From contig NZ_JAKWJU010000002.1 of NCBI RefSeq assembly GCF_022524345.1, forward strand, positions 2,108,001-2,172,000: a stretch of 64,000 nt of DNA, written 5' to 3'. This document shows positions 1 to 7,971 of the stretch, piece after piece; the first letter of the stretch is position 1; each line of letters opens with the position of its first letter. A model generated the notes under the pieces. That model was given only the letters and a program-made list of their open reading frames with translations, searched no databases and was not told the origin of the DNA. Source of the stretch: Streptomyces marispadix. Lineage in GTDB: Bacteria > Actinomycetota > Actinomycetes > Streptomycetales > Streptomycetaceae. The position numbers and the translations under genes were made by a program.

Positions 1-742
1 CGTCGGCCCGTCGGCCGAGGCTCACCGGACCGGAGACGGGAGCGACACCCCCGGGCTCTCCGGGATAGTCACCCCCGTCGCCCCCCTGCCCGGGCGGCAG
101 CTTCATCTGCCACGAATTCATCGCCTGCGTCTGCGAGTTGTACGTAAGAGCCAGCTCCACCATCAGGGCCACTGCCTTGGACCGGTCGTCCTTGCCCGCC
201 GGGAGGCCGGGATCGCCGTCGTCCGGAGCCCTCCGCTCGCCCAGGTCCCCCCGGAATCCGGGGTCCAGCCTGCCGCCGCCGCGCGAAAAGGCACCGCCGA
301 TCCGGTTGACGGCGTCCCCGAAGCTGCGGCGCTTCCCCAGCGCCTCGATCTTCGGCTTGATCTCGCTGAGCCGCTCGCCCGCGTTGCGCATCGCGGTCGC
401 GATGTAACGCGCGTACGTACCGCAGTCGCCGAGCTGCTTGCTGACCTTGCCCGCTTCCCTGGCGAACGCTTCGGCGGCCTCGCCCTCCCAGTGCTGAAGC
501 AGATTCCGCACGGTCCGGTCGAAGTCGCCCTTGACGCTGCCGCCGCCGTGCACCAGGAGATCGTGGATGTTCTCCCATTCCTCGGCGACGTTCAGGACCA
601 GCTCAGGCTTGGCGTCGACCACCATGGCCTTCATCGACTCCAGGTCCTCACCCGTGGCGAACGGGGTCTTGACCTCACCCGCGTAGTACGTCCCACCCGA
701 GTCCCCGTACTCCCCGCCGATTCCAGCCTGTCCGCCGTCCAT
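1..742 (-). CDS. WXG-type large ESX-like secretion substrate (partial, runs off window start)
   Basis: The C-terminus lies outside the window; about 247 residues are visible. The N-terminal half is helical and carries the WxG turn typical of WXG100 proteins (WEGEAAEAF, W near residue 85), followed by a helix ending near IKPKIEAL. Beyond residue ~200 it becomes Gly/Pro-rich. It is a clear paralog of the protein at 6550-7950, which predicts a Gly/Ala-rich tail for the missing part. The chosen ATG at 742 is 24 bases after the stop of the small partner at 767-1099, so the two form an operon. Family knowledge: WXG100-fold proteins are exported by type VII secretion as helical dimers. Cargo function is unknown. 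Confidence 0.75.
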   Translation of the reverse strand, partial: MDGGQAGIGGEYGDSGGTYYAGEVKTPFATGEDLESMKAMVVDAKPELVLNVAEEWENIHDLLVHGGGSVKGDFDRTVRNLLQHWEGEAAEAFAREAGKVSKQLGDCGTYARYIATAMRNAGERLSEIKPKIEALGKRRSFGDAVNRIGGAFSRGGGRLDPGFRGDLGERRAPDDGDPGLPAGKDDRSKAVALMVELALTYNSQTQAMNSWQMKLPPGQGGDGGDYPGEPGGVAPVSGPVSLGRRAD

Positions 743-766
743 CTCGCACTCGCCCCCGACCGCTCG

Positions 767-1099
767 CTACTCCCCGGCCCCTGAACGAGCGCCGTTCATG
801 CCGTTCTTCGCCTCGTACTCGGCGTTCTGATAGTTGCCGTGCACGATCTTCGTCTTCGTACCGAAGTCGTCGATCGCATCGTTGATGACGCGGATGATCT
901 CCTCGATGTGGGCCTTCATCTGCCGGTGCGCGGAGGTCAGTTCGGTGCTCTCGACGAACCGGTGACTCCCGAGCGCCCCGTCGGGAAGGTAGGTGTTGTA
1001 CTTGCTCTTGGTCACCGACTCGCCCATGGCGGTCGTCAGACGACCGAGCTTGCGCACCGTCTCCTCGAGTTCGCTGAGATCGACTCGCGTCCCACGCAC
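767..1099 (-). CDS. Small helical ESX-like partner protein (110 aa)
   Basis: A 110-residue, nearly all-helical protein with two long helices (VDLSELEETVRKLGR near the start; HIEEIIRVINDAIDDFG in the middle) and a C-terminal YQNAE, which fits the YxxxD/E type VII export signal. It has no tryptophan, so the WxG element is supplied only by the large partner downstream. A GTG start at 1099 is preferred because GGGGGAGG lies just upstream and the same arrangement is conserved in the paralog at 7972-8301; the longer reading frame to 1216 lacks this support. It heads a two-gene operon with the partial large substrate. The assignment to the WXG100/PE-like class is inference from size, helicity and signal. 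Confidence 0.8.
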   Translation of the reverse strand: MRGTRVDLSELEETVRKLGRLTTAMGESVTKSKYNTYLPDGALGSHRFVESTELTSAHRQMKAHIEEIIRVINDAIDDFGTKTKIVHGNYQNAEYEAKNGMNGARSGAGE

Positions 1100-1216
1100 C
1101 GACTGCGTCCTCCCCCGTCCCGATTCGACGCGTACGTACGGCAGTCGCGGCCTGCCCCGGCAGTGCCCCGCCCGGCGAGCACCGTCACTTCGCGGGTGCC
1201 GTACGTGTTTCTCCAC

Positions 1217-1247
1217 ACCCTAATGAGGACCACTGACAGCCCGTCAG
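1217..1247 (-). promoter_or_regulatory. Promoter of the left ESX-like pair
   Basis: Read on the minus strand: -35 CTGACG (1242-1247), 19-base spacer, -10 TAGGGT (1217-1222), close to the Streptomyces housekeeping consensus (TTGACN, TAGNNT) but with a long spacer. The spacer core CTGTCAGTGG is also present at the promoter of the paralogous pair (8437-8467). Predicted 5' UTR is about 110 bases. Confidence 0.6.
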
Positions 1248-1600
1248 TTCGCTGCTCGCACGCACCCCACCGCGCACGGAACCCGGCCCTACGGACGGTT
1301 CTCCCGTCACCCTGCGTCGATCTGCCCCGCAATCGAGAAACGGACTCCAGTCCTACGGAGCGAGGCACACAAACGCCGTACGCCACACCCGAGTCGCCCC
1401 GCACGGTGACACAGGATCGTGATACGCACCCTTGAGTCGCATACGAGATCTCCGCACAAACTCCACGCGGGAAATGCGAGCACCTCCACGGCAGAGGCCC
1501 GCCGCTGATGCCGAATGCGGCTCAGCAAAGCGGGAGTCGGAGACGCCGGTCAGGTCCGTCCCACAGCGATGAATGCGAACGGCCGGGGCCCGAAGGGCAC

Positions 1601-1631
1601 TTGATGACATGGCAGCCCCCTCATGTAGCGT
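1601..1631 (+). promoter_or_regulatory. Putative promoter of the central ESX-like operon
   Basis: -35 TTGATG (1601-1606) and -10 TAGCGT (1626-1631) with a 19-base spacer, about 50 bases upstream of the GTG at 1683. The 19-base spacing matches the two minus-strand promoters of this island. Confidence 0.45.
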
Positions 1632-1682
1632 CGTGAGCCGATGTCTTGATCACACGGGCAGCGACAACGGGGAGAGCACGCG

Positions 1683-1973
1683 GTGAGTGAAGAGTTCCGG
1701 ATAGACGTCCCGCGCGTCGAGAAGATGGTGGACAAGCTCGGCGAATCCACCGAGCGGATGCAGCAGGCGCGGACCCGGCTCAAGAAGGTCGGCCCGAAGA
1801 CCCTCGGCACCGAGGGCCTCGACGAAGCGTGCGACACCTTCCAGTCGGAGTGGGAGGACGGCATCAAACGCATCGAGGACAGCGCCAAGGACATAAAGGA
1901 CCGGCTCAAGACGACCGTCGACGCCTACAAGGCCGGCGAGGAAAAAGAAGCCAAGACGTACGGGCAAGGCTGA
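1683..1973 (+). CDS. WXG100-like small protein (96 aa)
   Basis: A 96-residue helical protein of WXG100 size. Helix 1 covers roughly residues 7-35; the turn carries W-E-D-G (one residue longer than the classic WxG) near residue 56; helix 2 leads into a C-terminal YKAGE that fits the YxxxD/E type VII export signal. The GTG start follows GGGGAGAG. It is the first gene of a plus-strand operon and lies 18 bases before the 415-aa WEG protein, its likely dimer partner. Compared with the minus-strand small partners it is a different subfamily. Cargo or chaperone role is inferred, not shown. Confidence 0.75.
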   Translation: MSEEFRIDVPRVEKMVDKLGESTERMQQARTRLKKVGPKTLGTEGLDEACDTFQSEWEDGIKRIEDSAKDIKDRLKTTVDAYKAGEEKEAKTYGQG

Positions 1974-1991
1974 GCACGAACGGGGGAAGAC

Positions 1992-3239
1992 ATGTCCTGG
2001 CGCAGCATGTTCATCGAGGACGACAGCAGTTGGCCCGGCCTGGGGTTCAACCCGGCCAAGGGCGACACGGAGGCGATCGACCTCCTCGCCTCCGACGTCA
2101 AGGCCGTCGGCGACGAACTCGAAGAGCTGGACCAGTTGATCAAGTCGGTGGGCGAACGCGGCGGCGCGTGGGAAGGCGAAGCCGCCGAACGGTTCACCAA
2201 GAAACTCGGGGAACTCCCCAAGTACCTCAAGCAAGGCACCGACTCCATGCACGACTGCGCGAAAGCGTTGCGCACGTGGCACGGAAAGCTGCAAGAGCTA
2301 CAGCAACGCGCGGAACGCACCGAGGCCGACGCAGTCGAAGCGCGCAAGCGGGCCAAGCAGGACGCCGACCGTTACAACTCCCTCAACGAGCGCTATGCGG
2401 GCGTCATGATGGAAGCCGACCAGGTCAAGCGCGTCAACTCCATGCTGGAAGAGGCCAAAGGCGACGTCGACGCGTCCAACGAACGCATCGACCAGCTCGT
2501 CCGCGAAGGCGAGAAGATCCTCGCCAACTGGAAGGACAGAGCAGGCGAGGCGGAACGCGCCATCCTGAAGGCCAGCGAGAACCACCCGCCGGACCTCGGC
2601 CTCTGGGGCCGCATCTCGGACGCCCTGTCGGAAGGCTGGCGGGACTTCAAGGAGTGGCTGATCGACAACGCGGACACGTTGTCGAACTGGTCGGCGGGGC
2701 TGGGGGTCGCTGCGATCGCGGTCAATGCGATTCCCGTGGTCGGCCAGGCGGCATCCGTGGTTTTGGCGACAGCTTCTTCGCTGTGCGCTGCGGGCGCCAT
2801 GGCGGGCCACTGGATGGACAACGCCCGCGGCGGAAAGACACCCGGCTGGAAGATCGGCCTCGACGCGCTGGGCACCATTCCCGTTGTCGGCGGCGCCACG
2901 AAGGGGGCCATCGCGGGGATCAAGGGCGGTACCGGCCTGGCAGGCAAAGCCGGGAGTGCAGCACGCGGTTTGACCGGCAGGGTGATCGAGAAGGGCCAGC
3001 CCGTCAACCACATCTACCAGAAGCTTGAGAACCCCATCAGTACGAAACTCATCAACGGCAGCCTGAAAAAGGCGTTCGGCAAGACAGAGGACGTCGTGCC
3101 GGCCGCAGCGACCACGGCGACCATCAAGGGTGCCACCGCCGTGAAGGGCGCATGGGAACAGTTGCAGAAACCAGACCCCGGCTCAACCTCGGTTGTCGCA
3201 CCTTCCAGCGATCGCTTCCACCAGACTCTCGCCGCTTGA
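1992..3239 (+). CDS. WXG-domain large protein with central hydrophobic segments; candidate type VII effector (415 aa)
   Basis: Residues ~25-100 form a WXG-like helical hairpin with AWEGEAAERF (W at 60), then a charged coiled-coil stretch to ~195. Two hydrophobic, Gly/Ala-rich segments follow (about 235-273 and 290-313, each with an IPVVG motif), a composition often seen between the export domain and the toxin tip of polymorphic toxins. The last ~100 residues are basic and polar, with no nuclease, deaminase or NADase motif that I recognise. It is coupled to the small WXG100-like gene upstream and followed after 41 bases by an unknown 374-aa gene. A secreted, membrane-active effector is a hypothesis; a structural ESX component is the alternative. 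Confidence 0.65.
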   Translation: MSWRSMFIEDDSSWPGLGFNPAKGDTEAIDLLASDVKAVGDELEELDQLIKSVGERGGAWEGEAAERFTKKLGELPKYLKQGTDSMHDCAKALRTWHGKLQELQQRAERTEADAVEARKRAKQDADRYNSLNERYAGVMMEADQVKRVNSMLEEAKGDVDASNERIDQLVREGEKILANWKDRAGEAERAILKASENHPPDLGLWGRISDALSEGWRDFKEWLIDNADTLSNWSAGLGVAAIAVNAIPVVGQAASVVLATASSLCAAGAMAGHWMDNARGGKTPGWKIGLDALGTIPVVGGATKGAIAGIKGGTGLAGKAGSAARGLTGRVIEKGQPVNHIYQKLENPISTKLINGSLKKAFGKTEDVVPAAATTATIKGATAVKGAWEQLQKPDPGSTSVVAPSSDRFHQTLAA

Positions 3240-3280
3240 GCTACAGGCCCAGCAGCGACCAAGGCAACGAAACGGAGCCC

Positions 3281-4405
3281 ATGGAGACTCCACAGTCAGG
3301 CGTCAGTGCGATCCGGGACAGGGAAGCGTCCCCCGAAACGGGGGCTTCCCGTCTTCGCGCCGGGTGGATCATGCCGCCGTTCTTCCACGAACTGCCTGTT
3401 GACGCTCCCGACGCGGATTCCGCGGCCGCACGTCTTCGCGACATCGCTACCACGGTTCTGGCGGATCGTCCCGTGGACGACCAGTACGCGTTCGCCGTCA
3501 CTCTCGGCTCACAACTGGAGCCGATGGCGCAGGGCAACGTCATCTATGCCGGATTGTGCTTCCTGGAGGTGGAGCAGCAGCCCACTTCCTCCACGGTTCT
3601 CGTGGCACAACTCCCGCACGACAACGACGATGAGTCCGTCGTTCCCACTCTGCTCGACACTCTGAAGCGTGCGTACCCCGACCACGAGGTCGAGCAGACG
3701 GACCTGCCCTGCGGCCCGGCCGTCTCACGTATAGGCCCGTCACCGTTTGCCGTTGAGGACGCTTCGACAGGTGACGTCACACCGGTGCAACGGCAGATCA
3801 TTCAGACCTATGTCCCTTTGCCGGGGACCGGCGAGATGCTTCTGTTCGAACTCGGTGTCTTCTCTGCACAGGGCTGGGAACTGCACTCCGAAGTCTTCGC
3901 GGAAATCCTGAAAACGATCGACCTCGCCACCGATGAAGAGATCGCCGAGGCCGAGATGCTTGCACGGCTGGGCGACTCGTCTACCCGCTCTCGCGGTGAA
4001 CTTGACGAAGAGACCAAGCAGGATTTCGCCGGCATCTCCGCCGAAGTGTTGCATGCGTGCGTGGGACGGGACCGGTTCGCACCGGAAGCGGAGCGGCTGT
4101 CCGCCACGGTCTGCCCCGACTGCTGGGGCAAGGCGCTGCGCTCCCCTTGTCTCGTCCGGCACGAGTGGCGCCTCAGCGATGTGCCCGAAGCGGTCCTGCG
4201 GGAGGCGACGAACAGCGCCGAGTCACGCCTTCCCAGCCTCGGGTGGCATGTGGCAGACCTCCGTCCCCACACATACATCCGGGCCCACACGGAGAGACAC
4301 ACGGTCGTCGTTACCATCGACGTCGCACAACGCAGACTTCTGGCGGAGGTCACGTCGATGTGCACGCGCTTGTCCAACAACTCCTTGGCGGATGAGTTCG
4401 GTTGA
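3281..4405 (+). CDS. Unknown protein in the ESX-like operon (374 aa)
   Basis: Not recognised. No signal peptide or membrane segment is visible. The N-terminal ~220 residues look like an alpha/beta domain (FAVTLGSQLEPMAQGNVIYAG, then a strand around STVLVAQLPHD); a short linker rich in Glu/Asp/Arg follows; the C-terminal ~110 residues contain CPDCWG near residue 278 and end in strands and a helix (TYIRAHTERHTVVVTIDV). The start at 3281 is one option: GGAG lies only three bases before it, and the frame is open further upstream into the previous gene. Position directly after the candidate effector makes a chaperone, adaptor or immunity role possible, but nothing in the sequence proves it. Base composition here is visibly less GC-rich than in flanking core genes. 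Confidence 0.6.
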   Translation: METPQSGVSAIRDREASPETGASRLRAGWIMPPFFHELPVDAPDADSAAARLRDIATTVLADRPVDDQYAFAVTLGSQLEPMAQGNVIYAGLCFLEVEQQPTSSTVLVAQLPHDNDDESVVPTLLDTLKRAYPDHEVEQTDLPCGPAVSRIGPSPFAVEDASTGDVTPVQRQIIQTYVPLPGTGEMLLFELGVFSAQGWELHSEVFAEILKTIDLATDEEIAEAEMLARLGDSSTRSRGELDEETKQDFAGISAEVLHACVGRDRFAPEAERLSATVCPDCWGKALRSPCLVRHEWRLSDVPEAVLREATNSAESRLPSLGWHVADLRPHTYIRAHTERHTVVVTIDVAQRRLLAEVTSMCTRLSNNSLADEFG

Positions 4406-4487
4406 CCGCTTCAGGAGCCGTCGAGCATCGCAGTGACGCCCCCAGCCAGTACCCTCCCACGGACTCCGCCAGTAGAGGATCGAAACC

Positions 4488-5110
4488 ATGGCCACAAAGA
4501 AGCTCTTGGAACGGGTCAGGGACGCATTGCCTCAGAACGAGGACTTCATTGCGGCCTTCGAGTCCGAACCGTCGTCGACTTCTGGAAACAAGCCCATTGC
4601 GCCTGCGGAGTGCCGACCTTCGGTCTTCGAAGGCATGGCGCAACCAAGCGACATGTATGGCACGGTCTTCTCCCTGCTGTACAGGATCATCGCCAATGAG
4701 GTCTTCCCGAGTTCAGCACCCGTTTACAGCGATCCCGCGCAACGCGAGGAGTGCAAGCAGAAGAATCGGGTGTTCTACGGGGGTGGGGAAGCGACGCAGG
4801 ACAACTGACGGCTGCGCTTCAGCCCCGCTCCAAGACCGGCGTGATCAGCGTTCTCGCCCTGACCGGCTCTGGGCTCCGCATCGTCTACATCCAGCGCCGC
4901 CGAGGAAGCATGTACCGACTGCGCAGCGGGTCCGAACTCGGCTGGGCATACCCGCTCGACCAGCTCTCATGGATCCGCAAATGTGCAGGCAAGAACGTCG
5001 AGTTCGGTTTCCCGGACGGTTCGTGGACCACACTCGTCGTCCACACCGACGAGGAACTTCAGCAGTACTTCCCCTCGATGCTGCCCGAAACGGCAGGCGT
5101 TCCGTGGTGA
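4488..5110 (+). pseudogene. Frameshifted unknown gene in the ESX-like operon
   Basis: Two abutting open frames make one plausible protein. The first (4488-4808, starts MATKKLLERVRDAL) ends shortly after RVFYGGG; the second frame continues as SDAGQLTAALQPRSKTGVIS and a beta-rich C-terminus (VLALTGSGLRIVYIQ, VEFGFPDGSW) to a stop at 5110. The switch falls in the G-rich run ACGGGGGTGGGGAAG around 4778-4792, and one missing base there restores a single ~206-residue frame. The C-terminal part resembles a PH-like beta barrel. It is either a real inactivating mutation or a sequencing error in a homopolymer; there is no clear slippery site and hairpin for programmed frameshifting. Last gene of the operon, convergent with the mycosin gene. 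Confidence 0.65.
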
Positions 5111-5179
5111 CTCCCGGTTGCGTACAGGAAGCACAGTCCGACCCGGCTGTGACTCAGCCAGGCCGGTAGCGCGAGCCTC

Positions 5180-6460
5180 TCAGTTGTACGGCGGCTGCTG
5201 CGGCGGAGTCGCCGACTGGGCGTACGGGCCCTGCTGGTACGGGACTTGGCCGCCCGAGTAGCCGCCCGGGGCTCCGGGACCGCCCGGGCCCCCGGGGCCG
5301 TTGTTGCGGTTCCTCTTGCGGCGGCGTACGAGGACGATCGTCAGGACGATGCCGCCGACGAAGAGAAGCGCGAGAATGCCTGTGATGGTCCACAGGATCA
5401 CGAACTCCTTGTCGGCCTGCTCCTGTTGAGCCTTCGACTCCCGTTCCTTCTCGGCTACCTTCTCTTCGTTTTGGAGCTCTTGAGGCAACGAGAGCGGGCC
5501 GTACTTGGAGCCCTTCGGGATGTCCTTCTGGAGCGCGGCGAGCGGCCGGATGGAGCCGTAGCCGTACCGTTCGTCGGGGAGCTTCGCACCCTTTTCGGCG
5601 GCGGGCATCTCGGCTGTCTTCGTCAGGCGGTTGACGATCTGGCCGGCGGTGAGGTCGGGGTACTTCGAGCGGACGAGAGCTGCGGCAGCAGATGCGAACG
5701 CAGCCGAGTCGGACGTTCCGGTGCCGTAGACGTAGTAGTCGCTGTTCTCCCCACCAGCGGTGAGAACACGCGTTGCTGGAGCTGTGAGCAGTGTCTTCGG
5801 TCCCCGGTTTGACTTCTCCCAAATCGTTCCGTCCCTGTTGATCCCCCCGACGGGAACCATTCCGGGGTAGGCAGCCGGGTACTCAACTGACTTTCCGGAG
5901 TTGCCAGTTGAAGCGAAGATCGGCACGTCTTTCTTCAGCGCATACGTGACTGCTTCGGCCTCATCAGTGTTCTTGATGCTGCCGCCCAGCGAAATGTTGA
6001 TGACGGAAGCCCCGTGATCAACTGCGTACTTGATGGAATCAACGAGACCATCTGGGTCATCCCCCCTGTCGCGAATGGGGAGAATTTTGACTTCCGGGGC
6101 AAGCCCCATGATTCCGTCTGCCTGCCCCGCACCATGCCCGTGACCGGCGATCATTGCCGCAATCCCGGTGCCGTGATCGTCGCCCTTAGCCGGGACAGGG
6201 GACCCGCCGTTGACGAAATCCTTGCCCTTTAGAACGTTGCCCTTGAGGTCAGGGTGTTGAGCGTTGACGCCGTCGTCGATGACAGCGACAGTCTCGCCCT
6301 TCCCCTTCGTGACCTTCCAAACTGACTTAGCATCGAACGCGTCAAGCACCCATTGCTTGTCTCTGACGTCATCAGCAACGGCACTCGAAGCTGAAGCGAA
6401 GATCAGCGCCCCAGTCAGCGCTGTACTGCTGATGACACGCAGAGTTCGCGTGATGCCCAT
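5180..6460 (-). CDS. mycP: Type VII secretion-associated serine protease (mycosin)
   Basis: Subtilisin-family (S8) membrane protease of 426 residues. Signal peptide 1-29; catalytic Asp in VIDDGV (D62), His in DDHGTG (H96), oxyanion Asn in ASTGNSG (N187), Ser in GTGTSDSAAFASA (S250); a single C-terminal membrane helix (about 353-378), a basic stop-transfer and a Gly/Pro-rich tail. This signal-protease-TM layout is that of mycosins, which act at the outer face of the ESX membrane complex. The start at 6460 is chosen because the signal peptide begins there and AGAGGA lies upstream. It lies 89 bases downstream of the large substrate and is probably part of that operon. The Pro usually found after the Ser motif of subtilases is absent. 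Confidence 0.9.
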   Translation of the reverse strand: MGITRTLRVISSTALTGALIFASASSAVADDVRDKQWVLDAFDAKSVWKVTKGKGETVAVIDDGVNAQHPDLKGNVLKGKDFVNGGSPVPAKGDDHGTGIAAMIAGHGHGAGQADGIMGLAPEVKILPIRDRGDDPDGLVDSIKYAVDHGASVINISLGGSIKNTDEAEAVTYALKKDVPIFASTGNSGKSVEYPAAYPGMVPVGGINRDGTIWEKSNRGPKTLLTAPATRVLTAGGENSDYYVYGTGTSDSAAFASAAAALVRSKYPDLTAGQIVNRLTKTAEMPAAEKGAKLPDERYGYGSIRPLAALQKDIPKGSKYGPLSLPQELQNEEKVAEKERESKAQQEQADKEFVILWTITGILALLFVGGIVLTIVLVRRRKRNRNNGPGGPGGPGAPGGYSGGQVPYQQGPYAQSATPPQQPPYN

Positions 6461-6549
6461 CTGTCTGAGTCCTCTTTTCCCGGCGGAAGGGGTGCGGCCT
6501 GATGGCCGCACCCCCAGCTTGCGGTACTTCGTAGTGTGCCGGTGGTTCG

Positions 6550-7950
6550 TCAGCCGATCGAGGGCGGGGCCACGTCGCGCCGCTCGGGCATCCAGGTCTC
6601 TTCGTCCTCGACGAGGTAGTCCGGACGCTCTCCCTGGCGGTTCTCGCCTTCCTTGCGGCGGGAGTTGTTGCCTGCGGCACCGTGACCCATCACGCCGCCG
6701 GTCTTCCCGCGCGCGCCTGCCTGCGTGCCACCGCGACTGGAGTGCAGCCCTTGGCCGCCCTGCTTGGCAGCGCCCTTCCCCTGCTGGGGGGTGTCGAGCA
6801 CCCCGCCGCGCGAACGTGCAAGCGGTCCCCGCCCTGCGGCGGCGCCCACCCCCTTGCCTGCGGCTCCACCGGCACCTCCGGCACCTCCGGCGCCAAGTCC
6901 GGCGGGAACGCGACCACCGACGCCTCGGCCCGCACGTGCGCCGAGACCCGCAGCACCACGGCCCGCCCCGGCCTGGCCGACGTAGCCCGGACCGCCAGGC
7001 ACGCCGCCCATACCGGGGCCAGTTCCTGCGGCAGGACCACCGCCCGAGACGCCGCCGGCAGGTGCTCCCGAACTCGCCCCTCCGGGCCGCGGGGTCGTCG
7101 CGGTCCCACCCGAGACTCCGTCCACCTTCGTGGCGGAGGCGGGCGTGCCAGAGGCAGCGGGCGACGTCGACTTCGGCGTCGTCCTACCGACCGAACTGCT
7201 GGTCCTGGAGGCACCGGCCGCTACCGCCCCCGGGCCACCGTCATCAGGAGTCACCGCAATGGGAACAGGGGCGACGCCTCCGGGGTCCCCTGGGTAGTCT
7301 TCCCCGTGGTTCCGGGGCGGCGGCTTCTTGTTCCACGACCCCATCGTCTTCGCCTGCGACGTATACGTGAGCGCCAGTTCCTCCATGTGCGCCGCGGCCT
7401 TGAGCTGTTCTTCCTTGCCCGCCGAGAGGTCGCCGTCGTGGTTGTCCAGGGCCTTCTGCGCGCCCTGGTTGCCCTGGATCTCGGCCTTCCACTTGGTGTC
7501 GTCGCGCGAGAAGCCGTCGCCGATCTTGTCCATCGCGCTGCCGAAGCCGCTCGGCTTCTCGATCGCGTCGACCTTCGGCTTGATCTCGCTCAGCTTGTGG
7601 CCGACGTTGCGCATCACGGTGGAGGTGCGCGTGGCGTAAGTGGCGCAGTCGGTGATCTGCTTGCTGATCTGCTTCGCCCGCTTGGCGAACTCGTCGGCCG
7701 ACTCGCCCTCCCAATGCTGGAGGATGTGGTCGACGGCCTTGTCGAAGTCGGTTTTGACGGTGTCGGTCAGATGCTTGTGGATGTTCTGCCACGCGTCCGC
7801 CACGTCGAGGACCTGGCCCGGGTTGGCGTCCGCGAGCATCGCCTTCATCGAGTCGATGTCCTCGCCGGTCGCGAACGGGGTCTTGACCTCGCCCATGTAG
7901 CACATGTTGCCGGTGTCGGTGAAGTTGCTGAGCCCAGCCTCGTCGCCCAT
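6550..7950 (-). CDS. WXG-type large ESX-like substrate with Gly/Ala-rich tail (466 aa)
   Basis: The N-terminal ~180 residues are a WXG-like helical domain with WEGESADEF (W at 80) and a helix ending IKPKVDAIEK; a second helical segment (AGKEEQLKAAAHMEELALTY) follows. From ~230 onward the protein is Pro/Gly/Ala/Arg-rich and probably disordered, with GGAGGAGG-type runs. It closes with a defined acidic-aromatic end, PDYLVEDEETWMPERR, which suggests a functional C-terminal tag. The ATG at 7950 follows AGGACGAC and lies 21 bases after the stop of its small partner. It is a paralog of the partial protein at 1-742 and a likely substrate of the ESX machinery served by the adjacent mycosin. Function of the tail is unknown. 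Confidence 0.8.
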   Translation of the reverse strand: MGDEAGLSNFTDTGNMCYMGEVKTPFATGEDIDSMKAMLADANPGQVLDVADAWQNIHKHLTDTVKTDFDKAVDHILQHWEGESADEFAKRAKQISKQITDCATYATRTSTVMRNVGHKLSEIKPKVDAIEKPSGFGSAMDKIGDGFSRDDTKWKAEIQGNQGAQKALDNHDGDLSAGKEEQLKAAAHMEELALTYTSQAKTMGSWNKKPPPRNHGEDYPGDPGGVAPVPIAVTPDDGGPGAVAAGASRTSSSVGRTTPKSTSPAASGTPASATKVDGVSGGTATTPRPGGASSGAPAGGVSGGGPAAGTGPGMGGVPGGPGYVGQAGAGRGAAGLGARAGRGVGGRVPAGLGAGGAGGAGGAAGKGVGAAAGRGPLARSRGGVLDTPQQGKGAAKQGGQGLHSSRGGTQAGARGKTGGVMGHGAAGNNSRRKEGENRQGERPDYLVEDEETWMPERRDVAPPSIG

Positions 7951-7971
7951 GTCGTCCTAGCCCCCTGACCG

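Larger units (their letters stand above)
1100..1682. other. Divergent intergenic region with a duplicated upstream block
   Basis: 583 bases between two divergent ESX-like operons; no credible gene is seen. It holds the minus-strand promoter at 1217-1247 and the plus-strand promoter at 1601-1631. A block at about 1366-1432 (core GGATCGTGATACGCA at 1413-1427) resembles 8590-8655 (core GGATCGTGATGCGGACA from 8638). Each core lies about 190-196 bases upstream of the matching -10 box, so the duplication of the pair included a distal upstream element. Confidence 0.6.

Noticed and set aside
69..578. Minus-strand 169-codon frame at the left edge
   Set aside because: It is out of frame with the WEG-bearing frame on the same strand that matches the paralog at 6550-7950.
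4778..4820. Programmed -1 frameshift at 4778-4792
   Set aside because: No X-XXY-YYZ heptamer or strong downstream hairpin is visible; simple mutation or sequence error is more likely.
5111..5179. Terminator between the convergent frameshifted gene and mycosin gene
   Set aside because: Only a five-base stem (GGCTG/CAGCC) is present, too weak to call.
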